Assembly (NCBI GenBank): GCA_900552075.1
Contig: URYL01000010.1
Coordinates: 62,001-126,000, forward strand
Reading direction: 5' to 3'
Length of the DNA stretch: 64,000 bases
From: an uncultured Bacteroides sp.
Lineage (GTDB): Bacteria > Bacteroidota > Bacteroidia > Bacteroidales > Bacteroidaceae
The notes beneath the pieces are model-generated. The model worked only from the letters and a program-made list of their open reading frames with translations, searched no databases and was not told the DNA's origin. Every line of letters begins with the position of its first letter. Position 1 is the stretch's first letter. This document shows positions 50,676 to 59,910 of this stretch, one piece after another. The translations under genes and the position numbers were made by a program.

Positions 50676-51482
50676 ATGCAATTTACGCCAGATAATTCAG
50701 TGACCGAAGAGCGGATTTCTTCAATTGATGCCATGTCGGTCGAGGAAGTGTTCACCAAGGTGACCGGGAGGGAAGAAGTGAACCTGTATCCTCATTGCCA
50801 CGACCGCCATCAGATAATTTATATCCTTTCGGGGACACTCCATGTGGAAGTGGGAGAGGTCAGCTATTTTGTGACCGACCGTCATCTGGTGTGGATACCT
50901 GGAGGAACCTTACACCGTCTTTCCAGTAACAACCGGCAGATAACCCTGCTGACCAGTTATGTTTGTCTGGACCATTCCCATGAAGAAGAATTTGCCATTT
51001 ACCGTACCGATGAACTGATAGCCCGCAATCTGAAGTTCATCAGTACTTTTCATCGCTTGTCCAAGTGGGCGGAACCGGAAATCTTTTCGTTTGCCAGGAG
51101 CTTTTTTCAGGTGCTGCCCTGTATCTGTCAGAAAGCCACGTTTCCCACCCAGCCGTTTATTCTGGCCAAGGATAGTCGTCTGTTGCCCGTATTGGAATAT
51201 ATGAAGACAAATCTGCATCAGGACCTGACTCCTGAGCGGGTGGCTTCCCATTTTGGATTCTCGGTACGCAGTCTGACCCGGTTGTTCACCAGTTCGGGCA
51301 TCCGTTTCGTACACTATCTCAACTACCAGCGTGTGGTGCGTGCCATCGAGATTCTGACCGATAACGTCCTGAACATCGAGCAGACGGCCTACGAGGTGGG
51401 ATTTAACTCACCTAACAGCTTCAGCAGGGTGTTCAAGCAGATTACCGGAGAGGCACCTTCGGCTTATTTGCGCAGGCAATAG
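50676..51482 (+). CDS. AraC-family transcriptional regulator
   Basis: A 268-residue activator-type regulator. The N-terminal half is a cupin-like ligand domain (LYPHCHDRHQIIYILSGTLHVEVGE, about 33-57). The C-terminal 95 residues carry two HTHs: LTPERVASHFGFSVRSLTRLF and the family signature ILTDNVLNIEQTAYEVGFNSPNSFSRVFKQITGEAPS, split by a linker. It diverges from the fusion gene, with 78 bp between the start codons, so it may control it. A TATTTTTG box at 50639-50646 is a plausible -7 element. The ligand is unknown. Confidence 0.92.
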   Translation: MQFTPDNSVTEERISSIDAMSVEEVFTKVTGREEVNLYPHCHDRHQIIYILSGTLHVEVGEVSYFVTDRHLVWIPGGTLHRLSSNNRQITLLTSYVCLDHSHEEEFAIYRTDELIARNLKFISTFHRLSKWAEPEIFSFARSFFQVLPCICQKATFPTQPFILAKDSRLLPVLEYMKTNLHQDLTPERVASHFGFSVRSLTRLFTSSGIRFVHYLNYQRVVRAIEILTDNVLNIEQTAYEVGFNSPNSFSRVFKQITGEAPSAYLRRQ

Positions 51483-51506
51483 TGTTTCGCGGTTTTTTCG
51501 TATCCT

Positions 51507-51538
51507 TTTGCAGATAAGCAAAATTCCTTCTACCTTTG
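51507..51538 (+). promoter_or_regulatory. Promoter of the acetyltransferase gene
   Basis: TTTG (51507-51510) and TACCTTTG (51531-51538), 20 bp apart, precede the ATG at 51568. Confidence 0.55.
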
Positions 51539-51567
51539 AATATGGTAATTTTATAAACTGAAATCCT

Positions 51568-52125
51568 ATGAAAACAGAATACGAAAAAATGCGCAGTCAG
51601 GAACTCTATGATTTTTCCGATCCTGAAATACACGCCAGCCTGATACACGCCAAAAAAGTGTGCGCCCGTCTGCAGACGATGACCATTTACGACGACGATT
51701 ACCGCGAGGTGATGGAAGACCTGATTCCCGATTTTCCGAAGACCACTACCATTTGTCCCCCGTTCCATTGTGACCATGGAAATGGCATTATCCTGGGTGA
51801 GAATGTGTTCATGAACTACGATTGCATCATGCTCGACGGAGCTTATATCCGTATCGGGAAAAACACGCTGATAGGTCCCCATTGCCAGTTTTACACCCCC
51901 CAGCATCCCATGGACCATGTGGAACGCCGTGAGGAGAAGGAAACTTCCTATCCCATTACGGTGGGCGAGGACTGTTGGTTGGGAGGCAATGTGGTGGTCT
52001 GTCCGGGGGTAACCATCGGTAACCGCTGCATCATTGCGGCAGGCAGTGTAGTGACTCGTGATATTCCCGATGATTCCCTTGCGGCAGGTGTGCCGGCAGT
52101 GGTGAAAAGAAGTCTGAAGAAATAA
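51568..52125 (+). CDS. Sugar O-acetyltransferase (maltose/galactoside type)
   Basis: A 185-residue hexapeptide-repeat acyltransferase. The N-terminal Mac domain (MKTEYEKMRSQELYDFSDPEI) is followed by left-handed beta-helix repeats (GNGIILGENVFMNYDCIMLDGAYIRIGKNTLIGP) and the catalytic His in TPQHPMDH (about 112-118). It uses acetyl-CoA to acetylate a sugar such as maltose, galactoside or glucose, likely in detoxification. The family length is standard. It has its own promoter and no operon partner. Confidence 0.93.
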   Translation: MKTEYEKMRSQELYDFSDPEIHASLIHAKKVCARLQTMTIYDDDYREVMEDLIPDFPKTTTICPPFHCDHGNGIILGENVFMNYDCIMLDGAYIRIGKNTLIGPHCQFYTPQHPMDHVERREEKETSYPITVGEDCWLGGNVVVCPGVTIGNRCIIAAGSVVTRDIPDDSLAAGVPAVVKRSLKK

Positions 52126-52188
52126 TTTGCTTTCTACGGTGTATAAATCAAAAACGCCCTGAAGCATACTCTTTTTTGTCCTGATAAA

Positions 52189-52280
52189 TTCTCTGTTTCA
52201 CAGTGTGGAATTTGTATCCCACACTGTGAAATATATATCCCACACTGTGGTTTTTGTATCCCACACTGTGGGACAGAGAA
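52189..52280. repeat. 92-bp repeat: four CACACTGTG sites at 21-bp spacing (copy B)
   Basis: TTCTCTGT (52189) and ACAGAGAA (ending 52280) bound CACAGTGTG or CACACTGTG sites at 52199, 52220, 52241 and 52262, all 21 bp apart. The reverse complement matches copy A at 21904-21995 almost fully. It lies upstream of the lipoprotein/sigma operon promoter. Confidence 0.85.
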
Positions 52281-52374
52281 AATGCAGGTAGTGAGAGGCT
52301 TTTTTCATCAAGGTGTTTCCCTTTTTATGGGAGAGAATTTAGTGTTTTTTAGGATAAGGTTAAGTGAAAAAACT

Positions 52375-52382
52375 TAACTTTG
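52375..52382 (+). promoter_or_regulatory. Candidate -7 box of the lipoprotein-sigma operon
   Basis: TAACTTTG at 52375-52382, 21 bp before the ATG at 52404, matches TAnnTTTG. A TTTTTT stretch upstream could serve as the -33 region. Confidence 0.5.
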
Positions 52383-52403
52383 CGCGAAACAAACCTTTAG
52401 ACT

Positions 52404-53078
52404 ATGGATGCAAGACTCTTCTTGATGGTGGGCTGTGTGGCTGGAATGTGTGCTGCCTGTACCCATAAAGGGACTGGATTTCAGTCAGGTAATCAGGCTG
52501 TTGTGCATACGCTTATTTTGGAGGCAGACAGTCTGATACGGAGTGATTCTTTGTTCTGGAATGTGCCGGTCGACAGAGCACATCCGTGGGTCTGTATTCA
52601 TGATTCATTGATTCGGGAAAAACTGGACAGCGCCATTTCGTTGTGTCCCGACAAGCAGACTTACCTTTTGAAATATACTTATTTGCTCCGCAGTTGGCGT
52701 CTGCCGGAAGTGTTGGCGTTGCTCCGCGAGATGGATACTTGCATGCGTGATTCCATGTCACCCGAATTGTGGAATATGAAAGCCATGCTGGAAGACTATC
52801 AGGGAGATTCGGTGGTAGCAAGGAAGGATTTTCTACGGGCGGATTCAGCCTATGGAGTCAAAGTGCAGGAAGTGGCACAAGATTCTCTGATGTACGGGTT
52901 TGTTCGTCTGGAGAAGGCTTTTAACCTTGCATTGATGAAAAACGATTTCCGTCCGTTACGAGAAGAAATTGCGTTTTATGAACGGGTACATGGTTCGGCC
53001 ATCAGCGGAATGGAGCAGTGGAAGACACTGACAGACAAAAGAGAATATTATCGGCAGGTGTTTGGTCAGCCGGAATAA
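52404..53078 (+). CDS. Lipoprotein co-transcribed with an ECF sigma factor
   Basis: A 224-residue predicted lipoprotein. The signal ends in GMCAAC (lipobox, Cys19). The body is helical, with TPR-like stretches (KLDSAISLCPDKQTYLLKYTYLLRSWRLPEVLALLREMD). No named domain is recognised. It ends 12 bp before the ECF sigma gene, so the two are on one transcript from a promoter at about 52375. It may sense or modulate sigma-factor signalling, or it may simply be linked. This is unproven. Confidence 0.65.
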   Translation: MDARLFLMVGCVAGMCAACTHKGTGFQSGNQAVVHTLILEADSLIRSDSLFWNVPVDRAHPWVCIHDSLIREKLDSAISLCPDKQTYLLKYTYLLRSWRLPEVLALLREMDTCMRDSMSPELWNMKAMLEDYQGDSVVARKDFLRADSAYGVKVQEVAQDSLMYGFVRLEKAFNLALMKNDFRPLREEIAFYERVHGSAISGMEQWKTLTDKREYYRQVFGQPE

Positions 53079-53090
53079 GCAGGATAAGCA

Positions 53091-53681
53091 ATGGAACTTA
53101 CGGAACGGATTATCATAGAGCAACTGAAACGAGGCAATGAGGAAGCTTACAAGCATCTCTATCGTCATCATTATGCGCTGTTGTGTCACGTAGCCCGTGA
53201 GTATGTAGGCGATGACTTTCTGGCTGAGACACTGGTAGGCGATGTCATTTTCCATTTGTGGGAAGTGCGTGCTACACTCGAAATTCAGGTTTCGCTGCGG
53301 AGTTATCTGGTTCGTGCCGTACGGAATCACTGCATGGATTATCTGGCTTCCAAGAAAGAACGGACGGAAGTGGCTTTTTCCACCATGCCGGAAGAAGGAG
53401 AGACACGTTATTTGCAGTCTGATGATTATCCGTTGGGGAGCCTGCTGGAGCATGAGCTGGAGGAAAAAATTTACCAGGCTATCCATCATTTACCGGAGGT
53501 CTGCCGGAAAGTTTTCGTGAAAAGTCGTTTCGAGGGGAAAAAATACGAAGAGATTGCCACGGAACTGAATATCTCTGTCAATACGGTGAAGTACCACATA
53601 AAGAGTGCATTAGCCTCGCTGCATGCCGAACTGGGGAAATACCTGCTGGCTCTTCTGCTGTTTTTTTTCACCTTCAAATAA
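53091..53681 (+). CDS. ECF-type RNA polymerase sigma factor
   Basis: A 196-residue extracytoplasmic-function sigma factor. Region 2 contains LYRHHYALLCHVAREYVGDD and the segment VGDVIFHLWEVRATLE (about 45-65). Region 4 has HLPEVCRKVFVKSRFEGKKYEEIATELNISVNTVKYHIKSALASL (about 132-176). A hydrophobic tail (LLALLLFFFTF) follows, as in many Bacteroides sigma factors paired with FecR-like regulators. The FecR gene starts 66 bp downstream. It should drive the SusC/D system, once released. Confidence 0.93.
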   Translation: MELTERIIIEQLKRGNEEAYKHLYRHHYALLCHVAREYVGDDFLAETLVGDVIFHLWEVRATLEIQVSLRSYLVRAVRNHCMDYLASKKERTEVAFSTMPEEGETRYLQSDDYPLGSLLEHELEEKIYQAIHHLPEVCRKVFVKSRFEGKKYEEIATELNISVNTVKYHIKSALASLHAELGKYLLALLLFFFTFK

Positions 53682-53746
53682 AAAAATAATATTTTTCGCC
53701 TACCCATGTAAGCGGAATTTTCGTCTCACTTATAGAAACCCTGAAA

Positions 53747-54757
53747 ATGGAAGAAAGGAATTCACATATCGACGAACTGATTGCGGCGTTTCTGAGCAGA
53801 GGATTGGACAAGGAAGCGCGTGAGGAACTGGAGGCATGGATCTCTGCGTCCGAAGACAACCGCCGTTATTTCATGCAGCAGCAGGAAATTTGGTTTTCTG
53901 CTGTGCAGGAAGAAGAATGCACGCATTACGATTCCGACCGGGCTTTCGAGGTCTTCCGCCAACGGGTGGCCGAACATCGGACCCCGAAACAGCCGAAGAG
54001 GACTATCGGATGGAAGTCTGCGTTCAAATATGCGGCAGCGGTGTTGGTAGTAGGGCTTGTCTCTTTCTTCTCTTATCAGAAGGGAGAAAGTAACCTGAAA
54101 GAGGCCTTGACCCAGGTAGAGGTGGAAGCTCCTTTGGGAGCACAGACCCGTCTTCGTTTGCCCGATGGAACATTGGTCGTATTGAATGCCGGTTCCCGGC
54201 TGGTCTATCCGCAGGATTTCGGAGTAGATAATAGGGAAGTGGAACTGAGTGGAGAAGGCTATTTTGAGGTAGCCCGCAACGAAAAGCTTCCTTTTCATGT
54301 GCAAACGCCTTCCTTGTCGGTCCGAGTATTGGGTACTAAGTTTAATTTTCGTGACTATCCGAATGATGAGGAGGCGGTGGTATCTCTTTTGGAAGGAAAA
54401 ATAGCCTTGGATAATCGTCTTCATGCAGAAGCGGAGATGATTTTGTTTCCGGATGAGCAGGTGACACTGGATAAGGAAGAGGGGAGGATGCGAAAAGAAA
54501 CTACTAAGGTGAAGAATATGATGAAATGGACTTCAGGTAAACTCTTCTTTAATGAAACACCATTACCTGAAGTAGCTAAAATCTTGGAACGTAGTTATAA
54601 TGTGCATATTAAATTTGCTACGGATACCTTACGTGGCTTTTGCTTTTATGGTTGTTTTGATTCTAATGATCAAAGTATCAAAGATGTTCTGGAAGCATTG
54701 AGAAAAACTGGGAAAATACAATATGTACAAAAAGAAAAAAATATAACCTTATATTAA
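53747..54757 (+). CDS. FecR-like anti-sigma factor
   Basis: A 336-residue inner-membrane regulator. The N-terminal cytoplasmic part (about 1-85) should hold the sigma factor; a single membrane helix lies at about 88-110 (SAFKYAAAVLVVGLVSFFSY). The periplasmic FecR domain has VEAPLGAQTRLRLPDGTLVVLNAGSRLVYP (about 123-152) and SGEGYFEVARNEKLPF, and the C-terminal DUF4974-like part has MKWTSGKLFFNETPLPEVAKILERSYNV. Base composition drops within the gene: up to about 54,450 it is balanced, after that clearly AT-rich. Signal reaches it from the STN domain of SusC. Confidence 0.93.
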   Translation: MEERNSHIDELIAAFLSRGLDKEAREELEAWISASEDNRRYFMQQQEIWFSAVQEEECTHYDSDRAFEVFRQRVAEHRTPKQPKRTIGWKSAFKYAAAVLVVGLVSFFSYQKGESNLKEALTQVEVEAPLGAQTRLRLPDGTLVVLNAGSRLVYPQDFGVDNREVELSGEGYFEVARNEKLPFHVQTPSLSVRVLGTKFNFRDYPNDEEAVVSLLEGKIALDNRLHAEAEMILFPDEQVTLDKEEGRMRKETTKVKNMMKWTSGKLFFNETPLPEVAKILERSYNVHIKFATDTLRGFCFYGCFDSNDQSIKDVLEALRKTGKIQYVQKEKNITLY

Positions 54758-54822
54758 CCGATTGTTAAACACATTAAAAAACCTTGCGTATTATGAAAGT
54801 AGATACTTGATTTTTTGTTTGT

Positions 54823-54881
54823 GGAGAAATAAAGAAACCGGAAGAAAAGAGCGTTCTTCCGGTCATAACCTTAGTTTCTCC
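54823..54881 (+). terminator. Double stem-loop between the anti-sigma and SusC genes
   Basis: Inner stem ACCGGAAGAA (54837-54846) / TTCTTCCGGT (54854-54863), outer stem GGAGAAA (54823-54829) / TTTCTCC (54875-54881). No strong T run follows, so it may act as a transcript-processing or attenuating structure in the SusC leader rather than as a full terminator. Confidence 0.5.
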
Positions 54882-54987
54882 TAACTTGTTCGTTTTAAGA
54901 TGTTTCTAAGGAATTCGGTAAAAATAGTAAAACATTCCTTGTAAAACACCTTTTATCAGAAGTTTTTAATCTTAAAATCTTAAATTT

Positions 54988-57900
54988 ATGAATTACAGGA
55001 AAAAAGCCATGTTGATGGCCGGGGCTTTGCTATGCCTTAATCTGAGTATATACTCGCAAAGTATATCGCTGAAAATGAATAATGTATCGGTAAAAAAAGC
55101 CATGACAGAACTGCAAACCAAGAGTGGTTATTCGTTTGTGTATATAGCTGGTGATTTGGATACAAACCGTACCGTTTCGGTTAATGCCGGTGAACTGAAG
55201 GATGCAGTTGCTCAAATTCTGAAAGGACAGAATGTATCGTATGAGATTCAAGGGAAAAACATTGTCATTAAAAAAGGAAGTCAGCCGCAGGCTATCTCAG
55301 AGAAGAAGAGAAAAGTGACAGGAACAGTGAAGGATGTCAATGGGGAACCGATTATTGGAGCTACTATACTTGAAAAAGGTACTACTAATGGAACTGTGAC
55401 TGATTTTGACGGAAATTATAGTTTGGAAATGTCAGATAATGGTGTGTTGGTTGTTAGTTATATTGGATATAAAAGCCAAGAATATCCCGTAGCTAAAATT
55501 AAACAAGGACAATTGTCTGTTGTATTGAAGGAAGATGCGGAAGTGATGGATGAGGTAGTAGTTGTGGGTTATGGAACACAAAAGAAAGTTAATCTGACAG
55601 GGTCAGTTGGTAATGTGTCGTTAGATGATTTAGGTAATCGTCCCATAACAAATGCAAGTAATGCTTTGCAAGGTACTGTTTCGGGAGTATATGCTTTACA
55701 AAAGTCTGGTCAACCAGGTTCTGATGGTGCTGTAATAAATATTCGAGGTGTTGGTACGTTAAATAACAGTGATCCGTTAGTACTGATAGATGGATTTCCT
55801 GGAAGTATGTCTGATGTAGATGCTGCGGATATTCGTTCTATATCTGTATTAAAAGATGCAGCTTCATCGGCTATTTATGGGAATCGCGCAGCTAATGGTG
55901 TGGTACTTATTACTACAAAAAAAGGAAGTGTAGGAAAGGTGCGGCTTTCATATAATGGATATTTTGGAATTCAGGAAGCAACTTCTTTGCCTAAAGTGCT
56001 TAATTCTTATGAATATGCAACTTTGTATAATGAGGCTTGTCGAAATACTGGGCAGCAAGAAAAATATTTGCCAGAGGAAATTCAGAAATTTCGTGATGGA
56101 ACTGATGCGATGTATCCTAATATTAATTATTTTGATGTATATTATGATAAGGCAAGTATACAGAATCATAGGGTGAATATTAGTGGTGGATCTGAGAACC
56201 TTCAGTATGCTTTTATGTTAGGTTACTTAGATCAGGAGGGAATTTTGGTTGGTACTAATTATCGAAAAACAGATTTTCGTTCTAACATTGATTCTTATTT
56301 GTGGAATAAGCGGTTACGTGTGACTACTCGTCTGTCTGGCAATTATGGAGTAAAGCAGGAACCAACAGATATATGGAATGCTAAATGGTATGCGACAAAT
56401 GCACCGGTATGGCCTTTGAAAAATGAAGAAGGCACTTGGGTGAGCGTAAATGGTGAGCGCAATTATTATGGTGAAATAATGGAAGGAAGTATATCAAAGG
56501 CAGAGCGATATGTTTTCAATGGTCAAATAGAAGGTGAACTACATATTTGGGATGGTTTAAGTGCTCAACTTACTTATGGTTATAATGTTGAGAGTGAGAA
56601 TAAAAATGCATTTCATGCTAATGTGACTTTAGCAAATTTAGATGGTTCAGAGAAAACACTTATGTCTGATTTAAATGAAACAAATACTTTAAATTATCAA
56701 ACATTGCTGACTGCATTATTAAAGTATGATAAGACATTTGGGAAGCATGAGGTTACGGTATTAGGGGGATATTCTGAAGAATATTTCAAGTGGAAATGGA
56801 ATAGTGGTTTTCGGTCGGGTTTTGTCAATAATAGTCAACCAATTTTAAATTTGGGAGATGCATCAACAATGAGTAATGGTGCAGATGCTTATGACTTAGG
56901 GCTTCGCTCTTTTTTTGGACGTCTTAATTATAGTTTCAATAATCGTTATTTGTTTGAAGCTAATATTCGTCGTGATGCATCTTCTAGATTTGCAAGAGGG
57001 AATCAATGGGGTACCTTTCCTTCCTTTTCTGTTGGATGGATTCTTTCTGAGGAAGGTTTCTTGAAAGATATGAAGTGGTTAGATATGTTTAAGATTAGAG
57101 CATCTTGGGGAAAATTAGGTAATCAGAATATTAATTCCTATTATGTAGGAAGTGAGATTCTTTCAAGTGGACAAAATTATTCGTTGGGTGGAACCTTACA
57201 ACCGGGAGTAGCTGTTAACAGTTTGATTAATAAAGATACGACATGGGAAACTACATCGCAGTTTGATATTGGGTTTGATTTGGCATTAGAAAATGGGCTC
57301 ATGTTTACCTTTGATTACTTTGATAAAAGAACTAATAATATTTTGATGCAAACACCAATTCCACTTACGATGGGAAATCTGACAGCACCTTATGTTAATG
57401 CCGGTAAGGTTAGTAACAAAGGAGTTGAAGCTCTGTTGTCTTATCGGAAACATTTTGAAAACGGTCTTCAATTACGAACTAGTTTGAATCTTTCCCATAT
57501 TGTTAATAAAATAACAGATTTAAGAGGAGCTAGTCCTATTATCAGTGATTCGAAAGCACAGGTTGAAGGGTATGCCATTAATGCTTTTTATGGTTATAAG
57601 ATGGATGGTTTATATCAGATTTCTGATTTTACTTGGCAGAATAATAGTGATCCTGAGATTCCACATGAACAACGTAATTATGTTTTGAAAGAAGGTGTTG
57701 TTTCAGTTGCTAATTATACGGCACAACCTGGAGATATTAAATACGAAGATTTGAATGGAGATGGAAAAGTAACGATGGAGGATGATCGTACTATTATTGG
57801 TAAGCAATTTCCTGATTTGACATATGCATGGCAGTTGAATCTTGAATGGAAGAATTTAGACTTCAGTATGTTTTGGCAAGGTGTACAGGGTATTGATGGT

Positions 57901-58284
57901 TATACTTATTTTGAAATTGCTTGTCCGTTTAGTGGAACAGCAAATATGGGAGATTGGTGGTTAGATCGATGGACTTTGGATAACCAGAATGCCGAGTATC
58001 CACGTGTGACATTGGATCAAGGGAGAACTAATATCCATTCAACATTTTATATGGAAAATGCGTCTTATTTGCGTTTAAAGAATATTGAATTGGGATATAC
58101 ATTTGACAAAAAACTTTTACCTTTTATGAAAAATTGTACCGTACGTTTGTATGGTAATATTCAGAATGCCTTTACTATAACCAATTTTAAGGGTTTTGAT
58201 CCAGAACAAGAAGTGGGAGAGACACGAGCTCAGGCATATCCACAGGTACGTATTTATACAATTGGTTTAAATGTTAACTTTTAA
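54988..58284 (+). CDS. susC: SusC-family TonB-linked outer-membrane transporter with STN signalling domain
   Basis: A 1098-residue glycan transporter. In order: a signal peptide ending near IYSQ; an STN secretin/TonB N-terminal domain (about 27-85, ISLKMNNVSVKKAMTEL and GQNVSYEIQGKNIVIKKG), which talks to FecR; a CarboxypepD_reg-like domain (about 108-182, VTGTVKDVNGEPIIGATILEKG); the SusC motif DEVVVVGYGTQKK (188-200); the plug (NALQGTVSGVYALQKSGQPG); and the barrel, ending in YTIGLNVNF. The STN part is close to neighbouring base composition, while most of the rest is strongly AT-rich. The SusD gene follows after 6 bp. Confidence 0.95.
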   Translation: MNYRKKAMLMAGALLCLNLSIYSQSISLKMNNVSVKKAMTELQTKSGYSFVYIAGDLDTNRTVSVNAGELKDAVAQILKGQNVSYEIQGKNIVIKKGSQPQAISEKKRKVTGTVKDVNGEPIIGATILEKGTTNGTVTDFDGNYSLEMSDNGVLVVSYIGYKSQEYPVAKIKQGQLSVVLKEDAEVMDEVVVVGYGTQKKVNLTGSVGNVSLDDLGNRPITNASNALQGTVSGVYALQKSGQPGSDGAVINIRGVGTLNNSDPLVLIDGFPGSMSDVDAADIRSISVLKDAASSAIYGNRAANGVVLITTKKGSVGKVRLSYNGYFGIQEATSLPKVLNSYEYATLYNEACRNTGQQEKYLPEEIQKFRDGTDAMYPNINYFDVYYDKASIQNHRVNISGGSENLQYAFMLGYLDQEGILVGTNYRKTDFRSNIDSYLWNKRLRVTTRLSGNYGVKQEPTDIWNAKWYATNAPVWPLKNEEGTWVSVNGERNYYGEIMEGSISKAERYVFNGQIEGELHIWDGLSAQLTYGYNVESENKNAFHANVTLANLDGSEKTLMSDLNETNTLNYQTLLTALLKYDKTFGKHEVTVLGGYSEEYFKWKWNSGFRSGFVNNSQPILNLGDASTMSNGADAYDLGLRSFFGRLNYSFNNRYLFEANIRRDASSRFARGNQWGTFPSFSVGWILSEEGFLKDMKWLDMFKIRASWGKLGNQNINSYYVGSEILSSGQNYSLGGTLQPGVAVNSLINKDTTWETTSQFDIGFDLALENGLMFTFDYFDKRTNNILMQTPIPLTMGNLTAPYVNAGKVSNKGVEALLSYRKHFENGLQLRTSLNLSHIVNKITDLRGASPIISDSKAQVEGYAINAFYGYKMDGLYQISDFTWQNNSDPEIPHEQRNYVLKEGVVSVANYTAQPGDIKYEDLNGDGKVTMEDDRTIIGKQFPDLTYAWQLNLEWKNLDFSMFWQGVQGIDGYTYFEIACPFSGTANMGDWWLDRWTLDNQNAEYPRVTLDQGRTNIHSTFYMENASYLRLKNIELGYTFDKKLLPFMKNCTVRLYGNIQNAFTITNFKGFDPEQEVGETRAQAYPQVRIYTIGLNVNF

Positions 58285-58290
58285 TAAAGG

Positions 58291-59850
58291 ATGATTATGA
58301 AAAAAATGTATGGATATATTGGGATATTTATTTTAGGAATGGCTGGAATGTGTAGCTGTGTGGATAATTTATTAGATCGTACTCCAATAGCCTCATTATC
58401 TCCTTCTAACTTTTATCAAGATGAAAATCAATGCAAAATGGCTTTGATGGGAGTTTATTCAGCCTTACAACCAGTTACGTCTACATATTGGTATCAATTG
58501 GATTTTATGTCAGATGACGCTTATTGTCAGGATTCTTGGCAAGGTTCTACTGAGTTTGGAGGATGGAAACAAAACTCCTCAAGTGGTGCAGCGTATGATC
58601 GATGGCGTATGGATTATCGGTTAATTGTACGTGCTAATATGTTTATGCTTAATTTGCAAGCATCATCTATTGAAGAGGATGTTAAGACTAATATGATGGC
58701 AGAGGCAAAGTTCCTACGTGCGTATGGATATGCAGATTTGATAACTTTCTTTGGTGATGTACCTATTATAGAGGAATCTCAGACATTGGAAAATGCATAT
58801 TTAAAAAGAGATTTGAAGAGTGATGTGTTAGATTATATATTGGTTGATTTAAATTCAGCATATCCAAATTTGCCTCTTCAATATTCTGGAACAGATGTTG
58901 GAAGGGCTACTAAGGGAGCTGCACTGGCCTTGAAGTGTCGTATTTGTTTATGGAATGAAAAATGGGAGGCGGCGGCAGAAGCTGCTCAACAGGTGATAGA
59001 TTTAGATTGTTATGATTTGTTTGATGATTATGCAGGGCTTTTTGAAGAAGAGAATGAGAATAATATAGAAGTCATATTTGATATTCAATATATTAAGAAC
59101 TTGCAACCTCAACCTTATCCAACAACTTGCACGTCTTTTACCGAATGGGCAACTCCTAATGTCTCTGTAGATTTGATAGATTCTTATTATATGACAAATG
59201 GGAAACCTATAACAGATTCAAGCTATGATAGCCAGAATCCTTATGTAAATCGAGATCCTCGTTTAGCTGCATCTGTAGTCCTTCCTGGTTCTCAATATGG
59301 GTCTATTATTTTTATTCCTGCTAATGATCAAGTTCCATGTGGAACTCGCCCTCGTAAATATGCAGATATTGGTAATACAGATGCCGATAATTGTGCTATT
59401 AATCAGATTGTGTTACGATATGCAGATGTGTTATTGATGCGTGCGGAAGCATTGATTGAATTAAATATTCTTGGAAATGAAGTTTATGACTTGATAAATC
59501 AAGTTCGTCAAAGGGAGTCTGTTAATATGCCTAAAATAGAGGAGGTAGAAGGTTCTAATCTTTCTCAGGATGAGTTGAGAAAAATCTTAAGACATGAGCG
59601 GAGAGTTGAATTTTTCTTGGAAGGTACTAGATATATAGATATGTTAAGATGGAAGGATGAGTCATTGGTTCATGATGTGTATGGATATAATCGGACTAAA
59701 TTGTCAAATCCTGACAATCCTGATACTTGGCAATTTGAGAAAGTGAAGGTTGCTACAAGAGAATTTGATTCTTCTAAAGGATGGTTATGGCCTATTCCTC
59801 TAGTAGATATGCAGAATAATGATAAATTGACACAAAATCCAGGATATTGA
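58291..59850 (+). CDS. susD: SusD-family glycan-binding lipoprotein
   Basis: A 519-residue surface lipoprotein (RagB/SusD). The lipobox lies in MCSC near Cys23. The SusD-type helical core shows AEAKFLRAYGYADLITFFGDVPII (about 130-155), and the C-terminal pattern LRYADVLLMRAEALIELN and LRKILRHERRVEFFLEGTRYIDMLRW is the family signature. It ends with GWLWPIPLVDMQNN.KLTQNPGY. It forms the lid of SusC and binds the glycan at the cell surface. Two ATGs are possible (58291 and 58297), with a small effect on the signal peptide. A stem-loop follows the stop. Confidence 0.95.
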   Translation: MIMKKMYGYIGIFILGMAGMCSCVDNLLDRTPIASLSPSNFYQDENQCKMALMGVYSALQPVTSTYWYQLDFMSDDAYCQDSWQGSTEFGGWKQNSSSGAAYDRWRMDYRLIVRANMFMLNLQASSIEEDVKTNMMAEAKFLRAYGYADLITFFGDVPIIEESQTLENAYLKRDLKSDVLDYILVDLNSAYPNLPLQYSGTDVGRATKGAALALKCRICLWNEKWEAAAEAAQQVIDLDCYDLFDDYAGLFEEENENNIEVIFDIQYIKNLQPQPYPTTCTSFTEWATPNVSVDLIDSYYMTNGKPITDSSYDSQNPYVNRDPRLAASVVLPGSQYGSIIFIPANDQVPCGTRPRKYADIGNTDADNCAINQIVLRYADVLLMRAEALIELNILGNEVYDLINQVRQRESVNMPKIEEVEGSNLSQDELRKILRHERRVEFFLEGTRYIDMLRWKDESLVHDVYGYNRTKLSNPDNPDTWQFEKVKVATREFDSSKGWLWPIPLVDMQNNDKLTQNPGY

Positions 59851-59863
59851 TTTTAGATTCTAT

Positions 59864-59910
59864 GAAAAGTTGCTCAATTATATATTTATTTTAGAGCAAC
59901 TTTTCTAAAA
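59864..59910 (+). terminator. Stem-loop after susD
   Basis: GAAAAGTTGCTC (59864-59875) and GAGCAACTTTTC (59894-59905) form a perfect 12-bp stem. It may end or process the susCD transcript. Confidence 0.65.
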
